A stretch of 5,391 bases of DNA from Balneolaceae bacterium (GTDB lineage: Bacteria; Bacteroidota; Rhodothermia; Balneolales; Balneolaceae), in contig SLKH01000340.1 of the NCBI GenBank assembly GCA_007134665.1, positions 1-5,391 of the forward strand. Reading direction: 5' to 3'. Under the pieces are notes generated by a model that saw only the letters and a list, made by a program, of their open reading frames with translations, did no database searches and was not told the DNA's origin. Positions 1-5,391 of the stretch are shown here, piece after piece. A program made the position numbers and the translations under genes. Numbering within the stretch: position 1 is the first letter of the stretch; each line of letters opens with the position of its first letter.

Positions 1-1614
1 GCTCTTTTTTTATGGAAATACGCAGACAGTGATCTTATCGAACGTGCAAAGCTCAGGGAGCTGACCGGAGATGGTTTAGATGATCCGGAAAACAGATCCG
101 AATCAACATCGCCGGAACAAATGGTTGAAGACCTGAAAAACCTGGGCCCTGCCTTCATCAAGCTCGGGCAGTTACTTTCAACCCGCCCGGACCTGCTTCC
201 CCCGGAATACATCAATGCCCTGGTTAATTTACAGGATGATGTGAAAGCGGCACCATTTGAAAAGATCAGGGAGATCGTTGAAAGTGAATTGGGTGTAAAA
301 ATTTCAAAGGCATTCAAGGAATTTAAAGAAGAACCTATAGCTACAGCTTCACTGGGAGAGGTGCATTATGCAGAATTGCGGGATGGCAGATCAGTTGTAG
401 TGAAAGTTCAGCGGCCCGGAATTCAGGAGGAAGTCCGCAAGGAACTGGAAGTTCTGGATAAAACTTCAGCTTTACTGGAAGAGCATACGGATGCAGGCAA
501 GAGGTTTCGTGTCCACAGGCTATTTCAGCAGTTCAGAAAAACTCTGCTTCGGGAATTAGATTATCTGAAAGAAGCAGAAAACATCCGCCAGTTCAGTGTG
601 AATTTGGAAAAGTTTAAAAATATTATCGTACCTGAACCGGTAAATGATTTTACAACTTCGCGGGTTTTAACAATGCAGTACCTTGAAGGGGAAAAGATCA
701 CGGAGATATCACCCTTCAGGCAGCTTGAACTGGACGGTGAAAAAATAGCTGATGAATTGTTCCGTGCCTATCTGCAGCAGATCGTAATTGATGGATTGGT
801 TCATGTTGATCCGCACCCCGGGAATTTGCACCTGATGGAAGACAGCCGGGTTGCAATGCTCGATTTTGGAATGGTTGCCCATATATCGCCTGTTATCCGC
901 AACCATTATTTAAAACTGATGATCAATATCGGGGATGGTAATGCGGATGAAGTTGTAGATCATCTGATTGGCATGAGTCAGCTGATGGATGATGCCGATG
1001 AAGAGGAATTTCGTTCTGCTGTGAACACACTGATCCTCGAAAATTTGCATATGTCTGCCGGTGAATTGCAAACCGGTAAAATCTTACTGGAAATGGTACG
1101 ATTTGCAGGAACGAATGGATTTCAGTTACCGGTTGAAATGAGCCTGATAGGAAAAACACTTCTGAATCTCGACCAGGTTGCCCGTACCCTGTCCCCGGAA
1201 TTCAACCCCAACGATGCGATCAGGAAGTATGCAATGGAATTTACAAAGAAACACATGTTTCAGGATCTTACTTCGATGAACTTTTTTCAAACGTTGCTGG
1301 ACAGCAAGGAGCTTGTGGAAAACTTCCCGGAACGCCTGAACCGGATCATGGATAATGTTGCAAGGAACGAAATTCAGCTAAAAATTGATGCTCTTGATGA
1401 AGGCGAGATGATGAAAGGTTTTCAGAAAGTGGCAAACCGTATCTCTATCGGCTTGATATTGGCAGCACTTATCGTCGGATCATCGCTGCTGATGCAGGTG
1501 GATACAGACTTTCAATTATTAGGATATCCGGGACTTGCCATGATATTCTTTCTTTTAGCTGTATTGGGAGCTGTCATACTGGCATTTCAGATCTTCGTGG
1601 CGGATGAGGATTGA
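1..1614 (+). CDS. ABC1/AarF/UbiB-family atypical kinase, 5'-truncated by window edge
   Basis: The reading frame is open from base 1 to the TGA at 1612-1614 (537 codons), so the true start lies upstream. The ATG at 121 is internal, because family-like sequence precedes it. Counting from base 1, visible motifs are the KxGQ motif (KLGQ, 54-57), an alanine-rich nucleotide loop ATASLGEVH (114-122), the VAIK-like lysine 135 (VVVKVQRPG), the ELDY and EAEN segments (185-194), the catalytic loop HVDPHPGN (268-275) and metal-binding DFG (288-290). Two hydrophobic helices close the protein (about 481-500 and 508-532), as in UbiB, placing it at the inner membrane. UbiB and its relatives are ATP-binding proteins that support quinone biosynthesis or lipid handling. 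In a menaquinone organism the exact role is unclear. UbiB-type proteins are about 550 residues, so probably only a few tens of residues are missing. The gene is convergent with the operon that follows. The family call is firm; the substrate is unknown. Confidence 0.93.
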   Translation, partial: ALFLWKYADSDLIERAKLRELTGDGLDDPENRSESTSPEQMVEDLKNLGPAFIKLGQLLSTRPDLLPPEYINALVNLQDDVKAAPFEKIREIVESELGVKISKAFKEFKEEPIATASLGEVHYAELRDGRSVVVKVQRPGIQEEVRKELEVLDKTSALLEEHTDAGKRFRVHRLFQQFRKTLLRELDYLKEAENIRQFSVNLEKFKNIIVPEPVNDFTTSRVLTMQYLEGEKITEISPFRQLELDGEKIADELFRAYLQQIVIDGLVHVDPHPGNLHLMEDSRVAMLDFGMVAHISPVIRNHYLKLMINIGDGNADEVVDHLIGMSQLMDDADEEEFRSAVNTLILENLHMSAGELQTGKILLEMVRFAGTNGFQLPVEMSLIGKTLLNLDQVARTLSPEFNPNDAIRKYAMEFTKKHMFQDLTSMNFFQTLLDSKELVENFPERLNRIMDNVARNEIQLKIDALDEGEMMKGFQKVANRISIGLILAALIVGSSLLMQVDTDFQLLGYPGLAMIFFLLAVLGAVILAFQIFVADED

Positions 1615-1690
1615 GGCAATTCAGATCCGTTGAAGTAACTGAATGAGAGTTGCAAAGGAGAAAACTCTGATGTGATTGCGGCAGGGCATG

Positions 1691-1733
1691 AAAAACTCCG
1701 GGAAATATCGAATCTGTCGGATATCCCCGGAGT
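1691..1733 (-). terminator. Rho-independent terminator of the minus-strand operon
   Basis: An 8-bp stem ACTCCGGG/CCCGGAGT (1695-1702 with 1726-1733) continues, after a small 2x1 internal loop, into a 5-bp stem ATATC/GATAT and a 10-base loop. On the minus strand the hairpin is followed directly by TTTTT (complement of 1691-1695). It begins 21 bases past the stop codon of the TIM-barrel gene, the expected place for an intrinsic terminator. On the plus strand no T-run follows, so it is not an obvious terminator for the kinase gene. The rest of the 1615-1754 gap holds only a weak 6-bp inverted repeat (1646-1651 with 1663-1668) without a T-tract. Confidence 0.65.
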
Positions 1734-1754
1734 AATGTGGTTTAATATTGAAAA

Positions 1755-2753
1755 TCAGACGTCACACAATACGACAGCTTCCCTCAGGCCTTCCATCGGG
1801 TCGCGGGTTGGGATAAATTCCTGTCCAACGTATCCTTCATAACCGATATCCAGCAGTGCTTCCATTATCGGCGGGTAGAATAGCTCCTGCTCATCATCCA
1901 GCTCACTTCGGCCTGGTACCCCTGCCGTATGGATATGGCCGATCAGGTCGGTTCCATATTCCCGGATCCTCGCAATCACATCCCCGTTCATAATCTGCAC
2001 ATGATAGATATCAAATAACAGTTTCACATTGGGTGAACCGACCGCTCTGATAATATCTGCACAATAGTCGATATCATCTCCCTGGTATCCGGGATGGCCG
2101 CGGTTATCGTCGTTTTGGACCCTTGAGTTGAGATGCTCAAGACAGACAGTGACATTGTTCTGCTCGGCAAGTAGTGCAAGTTCTTTCAACCCGTCGATCG
2201 TATATTCTGCGCCTTCATCCGGGGGGATGATACCTTCATCCGGATTGTCAAGATCACGATGTTCAAATCCGGTAAAGGCAATAACATTAGGCACCCCTGC
2301 CTCGGCACATTCCTCGATTCGTGTCTTGGTCCGTTCTAACACTTCATCGCGATATCGTGGATTGTTGAGGCCTTTTTCAAATGGCGGATCCGGCATCCCG
2401 TTTGTCGACATACCACAAACAAGGCCATATTCCTGCATGGTTGGCCATTCATCCGGACCAACAAGCTCAATTCCATGACAACCCAGATCGACTGCAGCCT
2501 GGCACAATTGATCAAGATTCCATTGATCTCCGAAAGCCATATATGGCCACGAAACAATGACCTGTTTGATCCGGTCATTTTCAACACCTGTTTGTATACG
2601 CTGTTCATTTTCAGCCCTGGCACAACCCGGTAGCGACATTCCGGCAACCATAGCAGCCGATATGGCCGCACTGCTTTTAAGCATATCTTTTCTGCTCAAA
2701 AGTTTCTTTTTATCTGATTTTTCAGATGGTTTGTTCTCTTTATTTTTCTTCAT
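1755..2753 (-). CDS. Exported hydroxypyruvate-isomerase-like TIM-barrel protein (sugar phosphate isomerase/epimerase superfamily)
   Basis: This 332-residue protein has a lysine-rich leader, then S20-R-K-D-M-L-K26, which resembles a Tat motif with RK instead of RR. A hydrophobic stretch follows, ending in LPGC (C44), a possible lipobox; ARA/E (45-48) could instead be a signal peptidase I site. The body (about 62-330) is an AP-endonuclease-2/xylose-isomerase-like barrel. Its C-terminal half matches the hydroxypyruvate isomerase pattern: CLEHLN (E206), LLFDIYHVQIMNGD (D248, H251), GHIHTAGVPGR (H273, H275) and GYVGQEF (E312). The acidic residues and H275 fit the family's divalent metal site. Hydroxypyruvate isomerase itself is cytoplasmic, so this exported member probably acts on another substrate, perhaps a keto-sugar (inference). 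It is the second gene of the operon, 14 bp after the ThuA-like gene, with the terminator behind it. No clear Shine-Dalgarno is seen. The start at 2753 keeps the whole signal; an ATG at codon 24 would remove the positive region. Family call firm, reaction unknown. Confidence 0.9.
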   Translation of the reverse strand: MKKNKENKPSEKSDKKKLLSRKDMLKSSAAISAAMVAGMSLPGCARAENEQRIQTGVENDRIKQVIVSWPYMAFGDQWNLDQLCQAAVDLGCHGIELVGPDEWPTMQEYGLVCGMSTNGMPDPPFEKGLNNPRYRDEVLERTKTRIEECAEAGVPNVIAFTGFEHRDLDNPDEGIIPPDEGAEYTIDGLKELALLAEQNNVTVCLEHLNSRVQNDDNRGHPGYQGDDIDYCADIIRAVGSPNVKLLFDIYHVQIMNGDVIARIREYGTDLIGHIHTAGVPGRSELDDEQELFYPPIMEALLDIGYEGYVGQEFIPTRDPMEGLREAVVLCDV

Positions 2754-2767
2754 TATCTGTTTTTTAC

Positions 2768-3778
2768 TTAAGGTAATTGAGTATTTCGGTTGTTGGCTTC
2801 ATCGAGCATATCCTGAAGCGGCTGATAATCCCAGTCGTCAGGAATCGGGTCGTCAGTAAGTTCTGCGAGCTCAAGAACATTAACTGGAGTAATTGACAAA
2901 CCGTCTTGTGGAACTTCAGCACCTGCAGTCCATACAATGGCATTGGCTACAACCCGGCGGAATTGATCATGTCCCCAGTTCCAGTGGTAGTGGCCACCGG
3001 TAAACCCGAAAGACCTGCCTCCGTTTGGCCGTTCGTATGCCCAGGCAACATGCTGATCTTCGTTGTTTTCAAGTACAGCCTGCCTTACATGAGGGTTTCC
3101 GGAGTGTGGCCCGTCATCCCTCTCCAGTGATTCTTCAGGCGGGAGGTCGGTCAGAATAGGTGATACATTCTGCATTCCGTCAACAAAACGCATGTGGTAA
3201 TACCATTCATCATTGATTTCAATCGGCCCGACACCATTTGTAATCGGATGGTCCGGATAATCCTGAAAGAGTGCAGTCCAGAACGGATTTACAGACCAGT
3301 GTGTTTCAAAATATCCTCCCTGCCATTCAAGGAATTTGTCGCCTGCTTCACCAGGCGGGACTTCCACTGCGTAGTGAAGTGTAACAAAACCAACTCCATT
3401 ATCCATAACTTCCTGGAAACTGTCGAGATGATCCATGATCGGATGGCCGGGCCCTCCATTTGAATAGATGACCACAGAGTGAACATCATCAAAAACCGAT
3501 TCATCTTCCGGCCAGCCGCTGATGACCGTAGTTCTGACTCCCACATCCGCATCTTCAATGGTTTGTGCAAGCAAAGTGGAGCCGCCCAAATGTTCATGAT
3601 TGCCAAATCCGTGAGATGGCGCTCCCGCAATAAACAGTACATGTTTTTCTTCTGCTGTTTCGGTTGTAATTTCAGTTGTTGTTTCGGCATGCTCTTCGGT
3701 ACAACCCATAAAACCAATGAACAAGAGGAAAAGAACTGGAGGGAAAAGGTAAAAGTGAGATTTATTCTTGTATGCCAT
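2768..3778 (-). CDS. ThuA-like domain lipoprotein
   Basis: This 336-residue protein has a short n-region (MAYKNKSHFY), a hydrophobic core and a lipobox-like FMGC with C26, so it is likely a lipoprotein anchored in an envelope membrane. A Thr/Glu-rich linker (about 28-45) leads to a ThuA-like domain (about 46-288; class I glutamine-amidotransferase-like fold). Recognisable family stretches are AGAPSHGFGNHEH (51-63), YSNGGPGHP (105-113), GVGFVTLHYAVE (128-139), WSVNPFW (161-167), DEWYYHMRF (190-198) and ERPNGGRSFGFTGGHYHWNWG (249-269). A short acidic tail follows (about 290-336). ThuA is named for trehalose utilisation in rhizobia, where it works with the ThuB dehydrogenase. The reaction of this standalone, histidine-rich subfamily is not established. 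It is the first gene of the minus-strand operon and divergent from the ThuA-DUF1080 fusion. No Shine-Dalgarno is visible; instead an AT-only palindrome sits just before the ATG. Family confident, substrate unknown. Confidence 0.92.
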   Translation of the reverse strand: MAYKNKSHFYLFPPVLFLLFIGFMGCTEEHAETTTEITTETAEEKHVLFIAGAPSHGFGNHEHLGGSTLLAQTIEDADVGVRTTVISGWPEDESVFDDVHSVVIYSNGGPGHPIMDHLDSFQEVMDNGVGFVTLHYAVEVPPGEAGDKFLEWQGGYFETHWSVNPFWTALFQDYPDHPITNGVGPIEINDEWYYHMRFVDGMQNVSPILTDLPPEESLERDDGPHSGNPHVRQAVLENNEDQHVAWAYERPNGGRSFGFTGGHYHWNWGHDQFRRVVANAIVWTAGAEVPQDGLSITPVNVLELAELTDDPIPDDWDYQPLQDMLDEANNRNTQLP

Positions 3779-3780
3779 TT

Positions 3781-3794
3781 AATTTAATTAAATT
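3781..3794. repeat. Perfect 14-bp AT palindrome before the ThuA-like start codon
   Basis: AATTTAATTAAATT equals its own reverse complement and ends two bases before the minus-strand ATG (3778), where a Shine-Dalgarno would lie. It may only reflect AT-rich composition. It could also give an unstructured leader typical of Bacteroidota translation starts, or be a protein-binding site. Function is not shown. Confidence 0.5.
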
Positions 3795-3876
3795 CAGTTT
3801 GACAATTAAAAATAGTAATGCAGTTTGCCGCACAGAGATTATTAACGGGTATAAATTTTAATATATCACTTATTAG

Positions 3877-3906
3877 TTAAGCTAAATTGAATGTTAACGA
3901 TAACAA
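3877..3906 (-). promoter_or_regulatory. Candidate promoter for the ThuA-like/TIM-barrel operon
   Basis: On the minus strand TTG (3906-3904), 19 bases, then TAGCTTAA (3884-3877) partly fits the Bacteroidota -33/-7 pattern (TTG and TAnnTTTG; the last two bases differ). The -33 element overlaps the edge of the LacI-type operator, so repressor binding would block it. It would leave a leader of roughly 90 bases. This is a weak match in AT-rich DNA. Confidence 0.28.
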
Positions 3907-3916
3907 GTTATATTAT
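3887..3916 (+). promoter_or_regulatory. Candidate promoter for the ThuA-DUF1080 fusion gene
   Basis: TTGAAT (3887-3892), an 18-base spacer and TATTAT (3911-3916) resemble a sigma-70-type promoter. Read by the Bacteroidota pattern, TTG (3887-3889), 19 bases and TATATT (3909-3914) also fit in part. The LacI-type operator sits between the two elements, a classic position for repression. The leader would be about 65 bases. Confidence 0.38.
3892..3905. promoter_or_regulatory. LacI/GntR-type operator (TGTTAACGATAACA)
   Basis: The site is an inverted repeat TGTTA-n-CG-n-TAACA, symmetric at 12 of 14 bases around a central CG. That is the hallmark of LacI-family operators. It satisfies every position of the degenerate cre pattern TGWNANCGNTNWCA and closely resembles the E. 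coli GntR (gluconate repressor) site, ATGTTA-N4-TAACAT. It lies about 113 bases from one start codon and 80 from the other, within both candidate promoters, so one repressor could control both transcription units. The regulator gene is not in the window. Pattern match is strong; function is inferred. Confidence 0.6.
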
Positions 3917-3985
3917 AAAGCCCTTCAAATCAACTGATTGCAATGGTGATGCATTATCGTAAAATTTCAACAAAAACAAGTAACT

Positions 3986-5374
3986 ATGAGTTTACTGAAT
4001 TACCTATTCAAGTCCGGACTTTCAGCATTGTGTATGTGCTGTATAATTGTGATTCCTGCTTTTGCAGATGAACTTCAGGATCAGGATCCGATCCGAGTAT
4101 TAATGATTACCGGAGGTGGCTGGCACGACTATGAAGTTCAAAAAGATCTCCTGGAAGAGGGCTTGACTGATCGAATCGGAAACATTGAATTTGTAATTGA
4201 TTATGAAAGCGGCTCCGAAAGCACTTTCAGTCTTACGCGTCATGAAAATACAGATTGGGCCCGAAATCATGATTTGGTTTTATACAATCACTGCCATACA
4301 GGAGTAGATGGTGATGATGGTGTTGAATACGTGGAACGTATTGTCGAAGCTCACGTGGAACATCAGTTACCGGCAGTTGTACTTCACTGTGGTATGCATT
4401 CTTACCGTAATTACCGTGAGGATACCAGTGTTTGGTCTGATTTTATCGGTGCATATTCATACCGTCATGAAGGGCATCAGCCCTTCACTGTGGAAGCTGT
4501 TGATACCGCTCACCCGATAATGGCGAACTTTCCACGAACCTGGAGAACTCCGCATGGAGAGTTATATGAAATCGTTGAATTAGCCCAGGGTGCGAATCCA
4601 ATAGCACGGGCATACGGTATCGATACCGACATGTACCACGATGTTGCCTGGACAAACAAATATGAAGGTGTTCGGGTGTTCAGCAGTACGCTTGGTCACC
4701 ATAATGTAACCATGGGACACGATGTGAACCTGAACCTGGTTGCATCAGGGTTGCTTTGGGCTGCCGGAAAACTGAATGATGACGGAACTGCAAAGAATGG
4801 ATATGAAGGCGAACGTGGCCATGGCTGGATCTCAATCTGGGACGGTGAAAGCCTTGATGGCTGGAGAGCAAGTGAAAACACGGAGTCATTTTGGGTTGAA
4901 GATGATAAAATTGTAGTGGACGGCCCCCGCAGCCACCTGTTTTATGAAGGCCCGGTCAATGGAGGAGATTTCATCAACTTTGAAATGAAAAGTGATGTAT
5001 ACACCTATCCAGAAGCAAATTCAGGGATCTTTTTCCACACACGCTTCCAGGATTACGGATGGCCACAGCATGGATACGAAGCACAGGTTAATGCAACACA
5101 TGGTGACCGCAGAAAAACCGGCAGCCTGTATGCTGTAAACGATGTTATGGATGATGCTCCTCATGAGGACCATGAATGGTTTCACTATTACATCAGTGTT
5201 GACGGACGGGATATACTGTTTAAGGTGGATGATGAAGTTGTCATGACATATGCGGAACCGCGTACAAGAGAAGGAACGATCAGTCTGAACAGAGGAACGG
5301 TTGCATTGCAGGCTCACGATCCCAACAGCCGTATCTACTTCAGAGATCTGTATATTCGGGTCTGGCCGGATTAG
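3986..5374 (+). CDS. Secreted ThuA-like + DUF1080 (3-keto-disaccharide hydrolase) fusion protein
   Basis: This 462-residue protein starts with a Sec signal peptide (about 1-27) with cysteines in its core and a signal peptidase I site, AFA/DE. No lipobox fits, so it should be soluble in the periplasm or secreted. Residues about 36-262 are a ThuA-like domain: TGGGWHDY (42-49), VLHCGMHSYR (132-141), HPIM (176-179), ELYEI (192-196) and STLGHHNVTMGH (234-245). Residues about 278-461 form a DUF1080/3keto-disac_hyd beta-sandwich: WISIWDGESLDGW (281-293), NSGIFFHTR (345-353), GYEAQV (363-368), TGSLY (378-382) and a closing YFRDLYIRVW. Some DUF1080 proteins hydrolyse 3-keto-glycosides made by a partner dehydrogenase, so hydrolysis of an oxidised disaccharide or glycoside is the likely role (inference). 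It is divergent from the ThuA-like/TIM-barrel operon, with a LacI-type operator between. No Shine-Dalgarno precedes the ATG; this start gives an intact signal peptide. Only 17 bases follow the TAG, with no visible terminator. Confidence 0.92.
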   Translation: MSLLNYLFKSGLSALCMCCIIVIPAFADELQDQDPIRVLMITGGGWHDYEVQKDLLEEGLTDRIGNIEFVIDYESGSESTFSLTRHENTDWARNHDLVLYNHCHTGVDGDDGVEYVERIVEAHVEHQLPAVVLHCGMHSYRNYREDTSVWSDFIGAYSYRHEGHQPFTVEAVDTAHPIMANFPRTWRTPHGELYEIVELAQGANPIARAYGIDTDMYHDVAWTNKYEGVRVFSSTLGHHNVTMGHDVNLNLVASGLLWAAGKLNDDGTAKNGYEGERGHGWISIWDGESLDGWRASENTESFWVEDDKIVVDGPRSHLFYEGPVNGGDFINFEMKSDVYTYPEANSGIFFHTRFQDYGWPQHGYEAQVNATHGDRRKTGSLYAVNDVMDDAPHEDHEWFHYYISVDGRDILFKVDDEVVMTYAEPRTREGTISLNRGTVALQAHDPNSRIYFRDLYIRVWPD

Positions 5375-5391
5375 AGATATTGAATAGTGAA

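Larger units (their letters stand above)
3779..3985. promoter_or_regulatory. Divergent AT-rich intergenic control region
   Basis: These 207 bases separate two divergent starts and hold no convincing gene. The region is much richer in A and T than the flanking genes. It contains a LacI-type operator near its middle, promoter-like elements in both directions that touch the operator, and a 14-bp perfect palindrome next to the minus-strand start. It is the only evident place for transcription of both exported-protein units to begin. Confidence 0.7.

Noticed and set aside
121..1614. ATG at 121 as the start of the kinase gene
   Set aside because: The same frame is open to base 1 and encodes family-like sequence before 121; starting at 121 would leave only 13 residues before the KxGQ motif. 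The gene is cut by the window edge.
1646..1668. Inverted repeat AGAGTT/AACTCT as a terminator for the kinase gene
   Set aside because: Only 6 AT-rich pairs with an 11-base loop and no T-tract downstream; too weak to call.
2128..2478. Plus-strand open frame of 116 codons
   Set aside because: It lies wholly antisense to the TIM-barrel gene, whose protein has clear family motifs; the translated frame is Ser/Arg/Pro-rich with no recognisable domain.
2679..2684. ATG at codon 24 as an alternative start of the TIM-barrel gene
   Set aside because: It would remove the lysine-rich and S-R-K part of the export signal, leaving a poor signal peptide.
2557..2859. Plus-strand open frame of 100 codons with a hydrophobic stretch
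   Set aside because: It is antisense to the signal-peptide region of the TIM-barrel gene and the end of the ThuA-like gene; the hydrophobicity comes from reading the complement of Lys-rich codons.
3479..3787. Plus-strand open frame of 102 codons antisense to the ThuA-like N-terminus
   Set aside because: Cysteine- and arginine-rich shadow of a well-supported gene; no start context or domain.
3779..3810. TTGTCA on the minus strand as a -35 box for the ThuA-like gene
   Set aside because: With normal spacing the -10 box would overlap the start codon, leaving no leader; a position further upstream fits better.
3937..3954. Short palindromes ATTGCAAT and ATGCAT
   Set aside because: Six- to eight-base palindromes are expected by chance in AT-rich intergenic DNA, and no partner sites are seen.
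4680..5317. Minus-strand open frames inside the ThuA-DUF1080 gene
   Set aside because: All are shadows of a gene with continuous, motif-supported coding sequence.
1..5391. CRISPR arrays, tRNA or rRNA genes, insertion sequences
   Set aside because: No regularly spaced direct repeats, no cloverleaf-like or rRNA-like sequence, no transposase motif or paired terminal repeats were seen on either strand.

Overview
The window looks like a chromosomal segment from a Bacteroidota- or Balneolota-type bacterium. This is an inference from the gene content (ThuA-like, DUF1080 and exported sugar-isomerase-like proteins), the lipoprotein-type signals, the lack of clear Shine-Dalgarno sequences before the starts, and the AT-rich intergenic DNA around moderate-GC genes. 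No rRNA, marker gene or database comparison was available to fix the taxon.

Layout. (1) Positions 1-1614, plus strand: an ABC1/UbiB-family atypical kinase with two C-terminal membrane segments, cut off at its 5' end by the window edge. (2) Positions 1615-1754: a convergent intergenic gap holding a hairpin plus T-tract that terminates the minus-strand operon. (3) Positions 3778-1755, minus strand: a two-gene operon of a ThuA-like lipoprotein followed 14 bp later by an exported hydroxypyruvate-isomerase-like TIM-barrel protein. (4) Positions 3779-3985: a 207-bp AT-rich divergent control region. It contains a near-perfect LacI-family-type operator, TGTTAACGATAACA, with plausible promoter elements facing both ways. 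(5) Positions 3986-5374, plus strand: a secreted fusion of a ThuA-like domain and a DUF1080 (3-keto-disaccharide hydrolase, Pfam 3keto-disac_hyd) domain.

How the genes may work together. The three exported proteins share one control region and belong to families that recur together in 3-keto-glycoside catabolism: ThuA-like, DUF1080 hydrolase, and xylose-isomerase-like TIM barrel. The best reading is a small divergent cluster for processing an oxidised (3-keto) glycoside or disaccharide outside the cytoplasm, switched by a LacI/GntR-type repressor. The oxidoreductase that would make the 3-keto sugar, a transporter and the regulator gene are not in this window, so the pathway assignment stays a hypothesis. 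The kinase is convergent to this operon, and the terminator between them argues that it is functionally separate.
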